From Dongia_A sp035695765 (GTDB taxonomy: Bacteria; Pseudomonadota; Alphaproteobacteria; Dongiales; Dongiaceae): a stretch of 64,000 nucleotides of DNA. Shown in pieces: positions 1 through 8,324 of this stretch. The first letter of the stretch is position 1. The number at the start of each line of letters is the position of its first letter. The DNA lies in contig DASRRI010000037.1 of assembly GCA_035695765.1 (NCBI GenBank), forward strand, positions 4,519 to 68,518, written 5' to 3'. The notes below the pieces were generated by a model. The model worked only from the letters and a program-made list of their open reading frames with translations, ran no database searches and had not been told where the DNA came from. The translations under genes were made by a program, and so were the position numbers.

Positions 1-1321
1 GTGGCCGCGAGCTCGGCCGCTCCACCGGCCGCGCGATCCAGAGGTCATGATCCGCAGCGCGGAATAACGCTTCGCGTCCATAGGTGCCATCCAGCAGCAT
101 GCCGAATCCCGGCTGCCCATCGGCCACCTTGGTCGCCGCCGCCACGGCCAGCGCCTTGAAATCCAGGATGCGCGCGCGCGAGACGCCGGCCTTGTCCGCC
201 AGCTCTTCCAACTGCGCGCGGTGATCGATGGCCAGTGCCATCAAGGTCGGCCAATGGCCGCGCCGCGTGGTCGACCAGTGGATGTGGTTGAGGTCGGCAT
301 CATGACGCAGCGCGTGATGCTTGCTGCCATGCTTCAGGAAATATTGCAGTTCGGTCCAGGTCGGGATTTCCGGCGAGCAGAGCAGGCGCGATACCGCAAA
401 CGCGCCGCAGGCATTGGCCCAGGTCGCGCAGGTCTCCAGCGGTTCGCCTTTCAGCCAGCCGCGCAGGAAGCCCGACATGAAGGCATCGCCCGCGCCCAGC
501 ACATTATACACCTCGATCGGAAAGCCGCTGCCGACAATGCCTTTGTCCACATTGTCCGGTATGGCGTCGGGAAACACGGTGCAGCCCTTGGGCCCGCGCT
601 TCAGCACGATGGTCGCTTTGCTTTTGCCTCGGATGTTGCGCAGAGCGGTCAGCACATCCTCCGCGCCGCCGGCGATCTTCACCTCTTCCTCGGTCCCGAC
701 GATGAGATCGCAGTCGGAGAGGATCGGCTGCAGGTGTTGCGACACGCGGTCGGAGGCGATGTAGCGCGATTCCCCCGCGCCGTGCCCGGCAAGCCCCCAC
801 AGGTTCGGTCGATAATCGATATCGAAGATGATCTTCGTGCCGTTCTCGCGCGCGATCGTCATCGCCTTGCGCTGCGCCGCCGCGGTGCTCGCTGTCGAGA
901 AATGCGTGCCCGTCACCACAATTGCGCGGGTGCGCTTGAAGAGTGCCGGATCGACGTCGCTTTCCTCCAGCGCCATGTCCGCGCAATCGCTGCGATAAAA
1001 GATCAAAGGGAAGCTTTCCGAATCCCGAACGCCGAGGATGACAAGCGCCGTCAACCGCTTGGGATCCGTCTTGATGCCGTCAATGGCGACGCCTTCGCGC
1101 GCCATCTGTTCGCGGATGAAACGTCCCATATGTTCATCGCCGACGCGCGTAAGCACTGCCGATTTCAAACCAAGCCGCGCCGCGCCGATCGCGATATTGG
1201 AGGGGCAGCCGCCGACTGACTTGGCAAAGGTGCCCATATCTTCGAGCCGGCCGCCGATCTGCTGGCCGTAGAGGTCGACCGAGGAGCGCCCGATGGTGAT
1301 GACGTCAAGGTCTTGGGCCAT
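1..1321 (-). CDS. iolC: IolC-type 5-dehydro-2-deoxygluconokinase with DUF2090 extension (3' end outside window)
   Basis: This gene phosphorylates 5-dehydro-2-deoxy-D-gluconate in myo-inositol catabolism in the cytoplasm. It starts with ATG at 1321 and stays open for 440 codons to the window edge. The first ~320 residues are a PfkB/ribokinase fold: an early GGCPSNIA substrate loop, and near residue 265 the PfkB signature GAGDAFMSGF, whose Asp is the catalytic base. Reading continues beyond the usual kinase end into a region beginning near CSPEIPTWTEL and including DHRAQLEELADKAG, as in the long IolC-DUF2090 proteins, which are annotated as carrying the following aldolase step as well. It is divergent from iolG across 171 bp, fitting one inositol regulon. 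The rest of the operon presumably lies left of the window. Kinase identity is secure; the aldolase activity of the C-terminus rests on family annotation. Confidence 0.93.
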   Translation of the reverse strand, partial: MAQDLDVITIGRSSVDLYGQQIGGRLEDMGTFAKSVGGCPSNIAIGAARLGLKSAVLTRVGDEHMGRFIREQMAREGVAIDGIKTDPKRLTALVILGVRDSESFPLIFYRSDCADMALEESDVDPALFKRTRAIVVTGTHFSTASTAAAQRKAMTIARENGTKIIFDIDYRPNLWGLAGHGAGESRYIASDRVSQHLQPILSDCDLIVGTEEEVKIAGGAEDVLTALRNIRGKSKATIVLKRGPKGCTVFPDAIPDNVDKGIVGSGFPIEVYNVLGAGDAFMSGFLRGWLKGEPLETCATWANACGAFAVSRLLCSPEIPTWTELQYFLKHGSKHHALRHDADLNHIHWSTTRRGHWPTLMALAIDHRAQLEELADKAGVSRARILDFKALAVAAATKVADGQPGFGMLLDGTYGREALFRAADHDLWIARPVERPSSRP

Positions 1322-1440
1322 ATGGCTTTCCCGCCCAGTGACGGAGCGCGTTCATTCGCCTCCCGCTTTCAGCGCACCGGAATAAGGCGCACCTTTTTGA
1401 CGCGCTGCTTGACGTTCGCGCTTGCCCTAATGAAACAAAC

Positions 1441-1450
1441 ATTCTATTTT
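1441..1450. promoter_or_regulatory. candidate IolR/RpiR site in the iolC-iolG promoter
   Basis: ATTCTATTTT here is the exact reverse complement of AAAATAGAAT at 6891-6900, in the promoter of the RpiR regulator gene. Both lie in AT-rich islands between divergent start codons. RpiR-family IolR proteins control inositol genes in alphaproteobacteria, so a shared operator core is plausible. A 10-mer alone is weak evidence. Confidence 0.4.
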
Positions 1451-1492
1451 CTGTCAATAACGGAATGAACGTATTTTTGCAGGAGGTACATC

Positions 1493-2482
1493 ATGCGGAT
1501 CGGTCTCTTGGGCGCAGGTCGCATCGGCCAGATTCATGCGCGTTCTGCCGCCGCGCACAAGGCCGCAAAGCTGGTTGCCGTGACGGATGTCGATGCCAAG
1601 GCGGCTGGCGCGATCGCGGCGGAAACCGGCGCGAGCGTCGCCAAGGACATCGCCGACATCATCGCCGACAAGAACATCGACGCAGTCTTGATCTGCACGC
1701 CCACGGATACGCATGCCGACCTGATCGAACAGGCAGCGAAGGCGGGCAAGGCGATCTTCTGCGAAAAGCCCGTCGATCTCTCCGCCGAACGCGTGCGCGC
1801 ATGCCTCAAGGTGGTGGCGGATACCAAAGCCAAGCTGATGATCGGCTTCAACCGCCGCTTCGATCCCAGCTTCGCGACCTTGCAGAAGCGCTTGGCTGCG
1901 GGCGAAGTGGGCAAGCCGGAGATCGTCACCATCCTGTCGCGCGATCCGGCGCCGCCGCCGGTCTCCTACATCACGCGCTCGGGCGGCCTGTTCCGCGACA
2001 TGATGATTCACGATCTCGACATGGCGCGCTTCCTGCTGGGCGAAGAGCCCATTGAAGTTTCCGCGATGGCCGCCTGCCTGGTCGACCCCGCGATCGGCCA
2101 GGCCGGCGACATCGACACCGCCGTCGTCACGCTCAAGACCAAGAGCGGCCGCCTGGCACAGATCTCCAATTCCCGCCGCGCCACTTACGGCTACGACCAG
2201 CGCCTCGAAGTGCATGGCAGCGGCGGCCTGCTGCGCGCCCACAACGTCCACCCGACCACCGTCGAGAAGGCGAATGCCGACGGCTTCAACTCCGATCCTG
2301 TGCTGCCGTTCTTCCTGGAACGCTATGCGGCGGCCTATCGCACCGAGATGGACACGTTCGTCACCGGCGTGACCGAAGGCATGCCGCTCGCACCGACCGG
2401 CGAGGATGGATTGAAGGCACTGCTTCTGGCAGACGCAGCTGAGACGTCAGCGAGGACCGGGCAGAGCGTGCGCATCGCATAG
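1493..2482 (+). CDS. iolG: inositol 2-dehydrogenase
   Basis: NAD-dependent oxidation of myo-inositol to 2-keto-myo-inositol, the first step of inositol catabolism. The 329-residue protein has the Gfo/Idh/MocA layout: an N-terminal Rossmann motif GLLGAGRIG at residues 4-12, the conserved CEKPVD motif near residue 97 holding the catalytic Lys, and the C-terminal dimerisation half with the DMMIHDLDMARFL segment whose Asp and His are typical of IolG. The start is set by an AGGAGG ribosome binding site 6 bases upstream of ATG. It diverges from iolC and probably shares its control by an RpiR regulator. Length is normal for the family. The IolG assignment is better than generic because of the iolC neighbour and the close motif match. 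Confidence 0.93.
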   Translation: MRIGLLGAGRIGQIHARSAAAHKAAKLVAVTDVDAKAAGAIAAETGASVAKDIADIIADKNIDAVLICTPTDTHADLIEQAAKAGKAIFCEKPVDLSAERVRACLKVVADTKAKLMIGFNRRFDPSFATLQKRLAAGEVGKPEIVTILSRDPAPPPVSYITRSGGLFRDMMIHDLDMARFLLGEEPIEVSAMAACLVDPAIGQAGDIDTAVVTLKTKSGRLAQISNSRRATYGYDQRLEVHGSGGLLRAHNVHPTTVEKANADGFNSDPVLPFFLERYAAAYRTEMDTFVTGVTEGMPLAPTGEDGLKALLLADAAETSARTGQSVRIA

Positions 2483-2621
2483 CCCAAGTGCGTCGCTGCG
2501 CGCTGGATATTTCCCTCGACCAATGCCCTAAGGTGTAAGTCGAGGAAGATGTCAGTTTGACGCTTGCCACCTTTCGAGCAGCTATGGCACGGTGATCGTG
2601 GGGTTGTTCCTCTCGACATAA

Positions 2622-3218
2622 ATGCGTGGCTTACAGCGATCTCCGGGCACGGTGATGGGGCTTGTTGCGCAAATCTTCTCTGGCATCGGCCTTGGTGGAT
2701 TGGTCGGGCTGCTGGTTGCGCTTTCGACGGCTCATGTCGTCGGCAGCGTAATCGCTGCGCTGACCGCGTTGCTTGCCGGCTTCTTCGGCCTTTCCAATGT
2801 TCAGATCGATAAGTCCGGATGGAGGATCGGCAGCTTTGGCTTTGCCTGTATCGTCGGCCTTATCGCTGGGTTGATGATCCGCAACGGCGGCGCGTTACTG
2901 CCCACGGTTGCCAGCCAGGCTGCGGAATGGACCTCCGCCGGCTATTCGGCGGCTCAAGCGCGCGACCTCGTCGCTCTGCAACGCCTTGGCGTCAAGCCTA
3001 CCGGCGCGGAACTGGTTCAACAGCCGAGCATCAATTCGCTATTTTCCGCTGGCGACAAGGCTTTGTGCGGACGGCTGGAAGGCTCGCCGGACCTGCAGGC
3101 GCGGCTGCGTATCCTCCGGGGCGGCGGCGGTGCCTTGCCGGCGATCGCAGACCAGGCGGAATCCAGCTCTGATCCCGCGGCTACGGTCGCGGCGGGCGTC
3201 AAGCTGCTGTGCGGCTGA
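2622..3218 (+). CDS. membrane protein of unknown function, coupled to a serine protease
   Basis: I do not recognise a named family. The 198-residue protein has three hydrophobic, glycine-rich stretches (about residues 14-33, 37-57 and 69-87) followed by a soluble C-terminal half containing three Cys residues. The ATG at 2622 and an ATG at 2655 are both possible; neither has a clear ribosome binding site, and the later one would start directly before the first membrane helix. The 3' end overlaps the start of the next gene by 10 bp, so the two are probably translated together. The context suggests a partner, anchor or substrate of the downstream protease. That role is inference. Confidence 0.6.
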   Translation: MRGLQRSPGTVMGLVAQIFSGIGLGGLVGLLVALSTAHVVGSVIAALTALLAGFFGLSNVQIDKSGWRIGSFGFACIVGLIAGLMIRNGGALLPTVASQAAEWTSAGYSAAQARDLVALQRLGVKPTGAELVQQPSINSLFSAGDKALCGRLEGSPDLQARLRILRGGGGALPAIADQAESSSDPAATVAAGVKLLCG

Positions 3219-4663
3219 CAACGCACCTGCTGGGTCTTATGGCTGCCGCCGCAATTGGCGGAGCTGCCTGGGCGGATGATGGGCCTTCGGCCGCGGTGTT
3301 GGCGGCGACCGCGCCGGCCGTGCTGCGGGTGACGGCCGGCGAGTGTAGCGGTGCGGCGCCGGACCGCGCGGCCAGTGGCTTCGCCTATCGCGCGGCCGGC
3401 CTGGTTGTGACCGTTCTCCACGTCGTGCAAGGCTGCCGGACCATCAGCGTCGGCTATCAAGGCATCACGGAACTGCCGGCGCATGTGATCCACGTATTGC
3501 AGGACGCCGACCTCGCCCTTCTCGAAGTCGAAGGCGCGACCGATGTCACGCCGCTGGTCGAGACGGACCGGGCCGGAGACGTGAACGAAGTGGTGGACGT
3601 CTATGGTTTCGCACTCGGCCAGGCGACGCGCGAAAATCGCCGGCTGATCGTCACGGCGGCCAATGAAGGTGGAGCGCGACTGCGCGATGCCGTCAACGAC
3701 GACGTGCGGCGGGAACTGCAGCAGAACGGCTTCCCCAGCCTCGACACTCTGATCCTGCGCGTGGATGGCAACTTGCTGCCGGGCCATTCCGGCGCGCCGA
3801 TCATCGATTCATCCGGCCGGGTGATCGCCATCGGATCAGGCGGGCTCGAACGCGGCGCGGTCGGCGTGGGATGGGCGGTCCGGGCCACCTACCTTGCACA
3901 ATTGCTCGACGCGCCCGCGACTGCGGCTATCGAATCTCCCACCACGACGGAAAGCAGCTTCGCCTATGTCGAGCCGGCAGAAGTCTCCGGCGCCCGGCCG
4001 GTCACCTGCGGTTCCCTCGATTTCACGCTGACGCGCCAACGCACGTTGGAACAACTGGTTGCTTCGTCGGATGACCCCCGCGGCTTCCAGTGGATCGCCG
4101 CCAGCAGCGGACAGCCGCTCGAAAATTTTGCGGACCTCACCTTCGACATCTGGACCGAGGAGAGCGGCGTCGGCGTCGCTGTGCCGGCCGGGGCGACGCT
4201 TCAGCCGGCGGGCAACAATTGCATGGTCGACCTGATCAATGGTCAGTTCGTGATGTGGGTCGGCGGTGCCGCCTTGCCGCCGCTGCCGCTGGACTATACT
4301 GACGAAACCAGCGCGGTGGCCTGGCTGCTGGCGACCCAGAGCGCGAGCCAGCAGTTCGAGTACGACGTCGCGGGCGAGTTCCTGCCGTATCTGCAGCTCA
4401 ACCCCAATTTCAGCTACGTCACGCCGGTGGCGTTGCCCAACATGCTCGTGAACCGGGAATTGTTCGAGGGGCAAGACCCGGGGCGGCAGATGCCGCACGC
4501 GGTCTTCGAGACTTCGCTGGCGACGCCGCGCAGCTTCGTTGGCGTCGCCGCGATCAGCCGGAAATACGTGCCGCCCTATATGCTGACCGAGGAAGAATTC
4601 AGGACCTGGGTGGCGGCCGTGTTCAGCACCTTTCTCTCGACGGTACCGATCGGATTGCAATAG
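3209..4663 (+). CDS. secreted trypsin-like serine protease
   Basis: A 484-residue protein with an N-terminal signal peptide (hydrophobic to about residue 20, cleavage near AWA-DD) and a chymotrypsin/Deg-like peptidase domain in the first ~230 residues. The catalytic triad is visible: His71 in VTVLHVVQG, Asp101 in DADLALLE and Ser194 in GHSGAPI, a variant of the GNSGGP motif. There is no PDZ domain. Residues ~240-484 are an extra domain that I do not recognise, with Cys at CGSLDF and NNCMVD. GTG start; the first bases overlap the upstream membrane-protein gene by 10 bp. It probably acts in the periplasm or outside the cell. Substrate unknown. Confidence 0.82.
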   Translation: MRLTTHLLGLMAAAAIGGAAWADDGPSAAVLAATAPAVLRVTAGECSGAAPDRAASGFAYRAAGLVVTVLHVVQGCRTISVGYQGITELPAHVIHVLQDADLALLEVEGATDVTPLVETDRAGDVNEVVDVYGFALGQATRENRRLIVTAANEGGARLRDAVNDDVRRELQQNGFPSLDTLILRVDGNLLPGHSGAPIIDSSGRVIAIGSGGLERGAVGVGWAVRATYLAQLLDAPATAAIESPTTTESSFAYVEPAEVSGARPVTCGSLDFTLTRQRTLEQLVASSDDPRGFQWIAASSGQPLENFADLTFDIWTEESGVGVAVPAGATLQPAGNNCMVDLINGQFVMWVGGAALPPLPLDYTDETSAVAWLLATQSASQQFEYDVAGEFLPYLQLNPNFSYVTPVALPNMLVNRELFEGQDPGRQMPHAVFETSLATPRSFVGVAAISRKYVPPYMLTEEEFRTWVAAVFSTFLSTVPIGLQ

Positions 4664-4788
4664 CGCGCTGGCGCTACCCCGCCGCCCCCAGGCGCGGTGA
4701 GGGGGCTAAGCGATGCCGATAACCGGCTCTAGCGTTCTCCGGCAAAGGCAACGGTCTTTACCACCGCGTGGCGGCGGCCCGCCCGCGC

Positions 4789-5136
4789 CTAAGCCGCGCT
4801 CTTCCGCGCCGGCGCGCATTGCGGCACCTTCGCCAGCCTTGCACCGACCTCGCCGAGCAGATCGATGAGTTCGCGCAGGCGCTTGCCTTCATCGGTCAGA
4901 TCGTATTCGACGCGCGGTGGCACTTCCGGGTAGATCGTGCGCTGCACCAGCCCAGCCTTTTCGAGCGCGCGCAGATCAAGGGTCAGCATGCGCTGAGAGA
5001 TGGCCGGCATGGCTCGGCGCAATTCGCTGAACCGCCGCTTGCCCTCCAGCAAATGATAGATCAGCACGATGCGCCAGCGACCGCCGAGCAGGCGGATGGC
5101 GTCTTCGACCGGACAACCCGACACGCTCTCTTTCAT
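4789..5136 (-). CDS. HxlR-family transcriptional regulator
   Basis: A 115-residue MarR-like winged-helix regulator. The HxlR hallmark Cys-Pro-Val near residue 9, followed by GGRWRIVLIYHLLEGKRRF and the recognition segment ISQRMLTLDLRALEKAGLV, identifies the family. HxlR proteins often sense electrophiles or redox state through the N-terminal Cys. Translation starts at ATG 5136; an upstream in-frame extension lacks family similarity and runs through the promoter. It is divergent from a glutathione transferase gene across 135 bp, and probably controls that gene. Confidence 0.88.
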   Translation of the reverse strand: MKESVSGCPVEDAIRLLGGRWRIVLIYHLLEGKRRFSELRRAMPAISQRMLTLDLRALEKAGLVQRTIYPEVPPRVEYDLTDEGKRLRELIDLLGEVGARLAKVPQCAPARKSAA

Positions 5137-5271
5137 CACTCGGCCCCCATGGTTCGACCTCAGTATAGAGTTTGTTCCCGCCTCACAAAATAGTGCCGTC
5201 TTCACAAGTAGCACGGTGGGCGCCACGTTCAATCCCGCTGAGTGCAAGCAAGTGATTTCGGGAGTTGAAAC

Positions 5272-5976
5272 ATGGAACCGGTATTGTTCTACGGCGTGCC
5301 GCACGGCTGTTCATTTGGATCGATCGTGGCGTTGGAATGGCTAGGTCGGCCTTACCGCTTGTGCCGGATCGATATGCTGGCGCCCAAGGACGAGCGCTAT
5401 GCGCGGATCAATCCCAAGCATCAGACGCCGACGCTGTTGCTGGAGGACGGTGAGGCGCTGGCGGAGAGCTTCGCCATCCTGCAGCACGTCGCCGCGCGCG
5501 ATCTCGGCCAGCGGCTCGGTTTCCTGCAAGGCACGCGTGAATTCGATCGGCTGAACTCCGTGCTCGCCTTCCTCCACACGGAAGTACATGGCGCCTTCTC
5601 GCCGGCCTGGACCGCGTTCAAGCTGCCGGAGGATGCCGTGCAGGAGAGGGAGATGCTGAGGGCATTGGCGCGCAAGAGGGCGGCGGAGAGCTATGCGCGT
5701 CTCGAATCCATGCTATCCCAACGCGCGTGGCTGGCCGGCGATGTGCGAACCGTTGCCGATGCCTACCTCACCGGCATCGCCCGCTGGGGCGAAGATCTGC
5801 AGCTGTTCGACCTCAAGCGTGAACACCCGCGCCTCCATCGGCACCTGCAGAAACTGGAAGCCGACCAAGCCGTCATCTTCGCCCACGCGATCGAAGACGG
5901 AAGGCCCGCAACCAGCAGCGGCGGCTTCTTTGACCACGTGACGCTCGAGGAATTGCAGCCGCGGCTGGCGGCATAG
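5272..5976 (+). CDS. glutathione S-transferase family protein
   Basis: A 234-residue cytosolic GST. The N-terminal thioredoxin-like half shows the cis-Pro segment HQTPTLLLEDG and the glutathione-contacting ES motif as AESFAIL; the C-terminal half is all-helical, with VADAYLTGIARW as the usual N-capping region. A GGGAG ribosome binding site lies 8 bases before ATG. It is divergent from an HxlR regulator gene, a common arrangement for electrophile-responsive detoxification genes. Substrate unknown. Confidence 0.88.
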   Translation: MEPVLFYGVPHGCSFGSIVALEWLGRPYRLCRIDMLAPKDERYARINPKHQTPTLLLEDGEALAESFAILQHVAARDLGQRLGFLQGTREFDRLNSVLAFLHTEVHGAFSPAWTAFKLPEDAVQEREMLRALARKRAAESYARLESMLSQRAWLAGDVRTVADAYLTGIARWGEDLQLFDLKREHPRLHRHLQKLEADQAVIFAHAIEDGRPATSSGGFFDHVTLEELQPRLAA

Positions 5977-5986
5977 ACGCCGCCGC

Positions 5987-6859
5987 CTAGCCCGCCGCCC
6001 CGAGCGCCACCACCAGCGCCTGCGCCAGGCACATCGAGGCGCCGAGCGAGCGGAAATCGTGCACCGCCGCGTCTTCGACGTAGAACACCACGTCGCATTG
6101 CGCGGTAAGGGGACTCAAGGGCTGGTCTGTGATGCCAATGACCGGCACCTTGCGCTGCGCGGCGAAGGCGACTGTCTCCACCACGCGCGGCGTGTAGTCG
6201 GCGTAGGTGATGGCGACCAGTGCGTCGCGCGGCTCCATCAGCAATCGCTGCTCCTGGTCCATGCCGCCGATTGCGTCGATCAGGTTGGCGCGCCGGCCGA
6301 TCTTGCTGAGCGCGTAATAGAGATAGGCGGCGAGGGGGAAGGATCGCCGCTGCGCCACTAGATGGATGGTCTCGGCCCGGCGCAAAATCTGCACGGCGCG
6401 GTCGAGGTCGCCCGACTTGGTCTCCTCGCACAGATGCTGGAGCGCCGCGATATTGGCCTCCGCAAAGCGGGTCAGGATTGCCTGCGGGCCATGATCACGC
6501 TGGGTGTTCAGCTCCTCGCGCATCGCCGCGATGCGCTCAGAATAGCTCGGCCGGCTTTCGCGCAGCCGCTGCTGGAAGATGCGCTGCAGGTCGGAGAAGC
6601 CCTCGAAGCCGAACGCCTTGGCAAAGCGGATCAGGGCCGAAGGCTGTACGCCGGCATGCTGCGCGATCACTGCGATCGATTCGATCGCGATCTCGTTGGG
6701 ATTCTTGAGCGCGAACTCGGCGATCTGGCGGAGGCGCTTGCTGAGGGTCGGATAACGCGTTGAAATCTCGCGGTTGAGGCTGACCACATCCGCGGGGCCT
6801 GCCGCCGCGGCGCGGCGGTTGCGTGTGACGGAAGATGTCAGGTTTTTGCGCTTGGGCAT
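5987..6859 (-). CDS. RpiR/MurR-family regulator with SIS domain, possibly IolR
   Basis: A 290-residue repressor-type protein. Residues ~30-105 form the RpiR helix-turn-helix (SKRLRQIAEFALKNPNEIA, then the recognition helix GVQPSALIRFAKAFG), and residues ~140-280 form a sugar-phosphate-binding SIS domain (VAQRRSFPLAAYL, AITYADYTPRVVETV). ATG 6859 is chosen because the family begins a short way before SLNREISTRYP; an upstream in-frame extension would run through the promoter. It is divergent from a Gfo/Idh/MocA dehydrogenase gene. The 10-mer AAAATAGAAT in its promoter is repeated, inverted, in the iolC-iolG promoter, which suggests it regulates both. IolR identity is inference. Confidence 0.88.
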   Translation of the reverse strand: MPKRKNLTSSVTRNRRAAAAGPADVVSLNREISTRYPTLSKRLRQIAEFALKNPNEIAIESIAVIAQHAGVQPSALIRFAKAFGFEGFSDLQRIFQQRLRESRPSYSERIAAMREELNTQRDHGPQAILTRFAEANIAALQHLCEETKSGDLDRAVQILRRAETIHLVAQRRSFPLAAYLYYALSKIGRRANLIDAIGGMDQEQRLLMEPRDALVAITYADYTPRVVETVAFAAQRKVPVIGITDQPLSPLTAQCDVVFYVEDAAVHDFRSLGASMCLAQALVVALGAAG

Positions 6860-6890
6860 CCCGCTCGCACCCGTTTGATGGAAAGACCGC

Positions 6891-6908
6891 AAAATAGAAT
6901 AAAAATTC
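6891..6908. promoter_or_regulatory. candidate RpiR autoregulatory operator
   Basis: This contains AAAATAGAAT (6891-6900), shared in inverted orientation with the iolC-iolG promoter, and an overlapping perfect inverted repeat GAAT-aaaa-ATTC (6897-6908). It sits in the 125-bp AT-rich divergent promoter between the RpiR gene and the dehydrogenase gene. A second related stretch, GAAAAATTCCAGAAT, follows near 6929. Confidence 0.45.
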
Positions 6909-6984
6909 CTCTTGCTTGATACAAACGAAAAATTCCAGAATCCGCCGACCGCCGCGACATGATGCGGCTTCGGAGCTTTCAGCA

Positions 6985-8151
6985 ATGCCGCAATCCATCG
7001 GAATCGGTGTCGTCGGCACCGGCATCATGGGCGCTGCCCATGCCATGGCCTTCAGGTCCGCGCCCACGATTTTCGAGACCGCGCTCGGCGCCCATCTCGA
7101 GGCGGTGGCGGACGTCAATCTGTCGGCCGCGCGGAAAGCGGCGCAGCGCTTCGGCTTCAAGCGCGCATATGGCTCATGGCAGGAGCTGGTCGCCGATCCC
7201 GCTGTTGACGTCGTTTCGATCACGACGCCTAACGCCTTGCACCACGATATCGCCATCGCGGCGCTGAAGTCGGGCAAGCATGTCTATTGCGAGAAGCCAC
7301 TGGCCGCGGACCTCGCCGCCGCCGAGGACATGGCCGCCGCCGCACGCAGCGCGAAGGGTAAGACCCTCGTCGGCTATAATTACCTGCGCTCGCCCGCGAT
7401 CGCGTTTGCAAAGCAGCTGATCGCCGATGGCACGATCGGCAAGGTCAACTATTTCCGCGGCGTGTGCGACGAGGACTACATGGCGGATGCCGAGACGCCG
7501 TATTCCTGGCGCTGCCGCCACGACATGGCCGGCCTCGGCGCGCTCGGCGATCTCGCCTCGCATCTCGTCAGCATCGCGCATGACCTCGTCGGACCGGTCC
7601 GGCGCCTGGTCGCCGACACGCGCATCGTGATCCCGAAGCGGCCGGTGCCGGCGGCCGGTGATGGGACGGAACGGCGCGATGTGAAGGTCGCGCTCAGCGG
7701 CGAGTATCGCGCGGTGGAGAACGAGGATACCGCCCATGCTCTGGTTCAGTTCGATGACGGCGTGATGGGTACGCTGGTCACCAGCCGCGCCCATTGGGGC
7801 CGCAAGTCGCACCTGGGATTCGAAGTGTTCGGCTCGAAGGGTTCGATACTGTTCGACCATGAGCGGATGAACGAGCTGCAGCTCTACACCAAGGACGCGA
7901 CCGCCGCGCCGACCAATGGTTACCGCCTCATCCCGATAGGGCCGGAGCATCCATCCTACGGCCGCTTCTCCCCCGCCAAGGGCCATGGCATCGGCTTCAA
8001 CGACTTGAAGATTATCGAGGCCGCGCACCTGCTCGAAGGCATCGCGGGCAAGGAGACGCTCTTACCCACCATCAGCGATGCGCTCGCGATCGAGAAGGTG
8101 CTGCACGGCATCATCGCCTCGACCAAGAGCGGGACGTGGGTGGAGCTGTAG
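6985..8151 (+). CDS. Gfo/Idh/MocA-family oxidoreductase
   Basis: A 388-residue NAD(P)-dependent sugar or cyclitol dehydrogenase. It has the Rossmann motif GVVGTGIMG near the N-terminus, the family motif CEKPLA near residue 95 with the catalytic Lys, and a C-terminal alpha/beta domain with LGDLASHLVSIAHDL as the substrate-side His/Asp region. ATG 6985 is preceded by GGAG at 6972-6975. Divergent transcription from an RpiR regulator gene, and the nearby iol genes, suggest an inositol isomer or related polyol as substrate. The exact substrate cannot be read from the sequence. Confidence 0.88.
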   Translation: MPQSIGIGVVGTGIMGAAHAMAFRSAPTIFETALGAHLEAVADVNLSAARKAAQRFGFKRAYGSWQELVADPAVDVVSITTPNALHHDIAIAALKSGKHVYCEKPLAADLAAAEDMAAAARSAKGKTLVGYNYLRSPAIAFAKQLIADGTIGKVNYFRGVCDEDYMADAETPYSWRCRHDMAGLGALGDLASHLVSIAHDLVGPVRRLVADTRIVIPKRPVPAAGDGTERRDVKVALSGEYRAVENEDTAHALVQFDDGVMGTLVTSRAHWGRKSHLGFEVFGSKGSILFDHERMNELQLYTKDATAAPTNGYRLIPIGPEHPSYGRFSPAKGHGIGFNDLKIIEAAHLLEGIAGKETLLPTISDALAIEKVLHGIIASTKSGTWVEL

Positions 8152-8221
8152 GGTTCACCCCGATCGCCACTGCGTATAGGCTCATCACCCAAACCCGTCC
8201 TGGTCGTGCTTGGCGCGACCA

Positions 8222-8271
8222 TCCACGAGTTTGCCGGCGCCCGCGCGACATTGCCTATCGAAACTCGTGGA
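8222..8271. repeat. inverted repeat, possible bidirectional terminator or mRNA-end hairpin
   Basis: Perfect 11-bp arms TCCACGAGTTT (8222-8232) and AAACTCGTGGA (8261-8271) enclose a 28-base GC-rich loop. The structure lies in the 173-bp gap between two convergent genes. A second imperfect palindrome, GGTTGGACCAGGTCCGACC, follows directly. No long T-run is present on either strand, so a classical intrinsic terminator is uncertain. Confidence 0.5.
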
Positions 8272-8324
8272 CGGTTGGACCAGGTCCGACCATGACGAAA
8301 AGGAGAGGGCAGTCGCGTCATCCC

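Noticed and set aside
4664..4788. TAGCGC-GCTG-GCGCTA palindrome after the protease gene as a terminator
   Set aside because: Only a 6-bp stem and no T-run; too weak to call.
6860..6985. Longer N-terminus for the RpiR regulator
   Set aside because: It would run through the AT-rich divergent promoter and has no family similarity.
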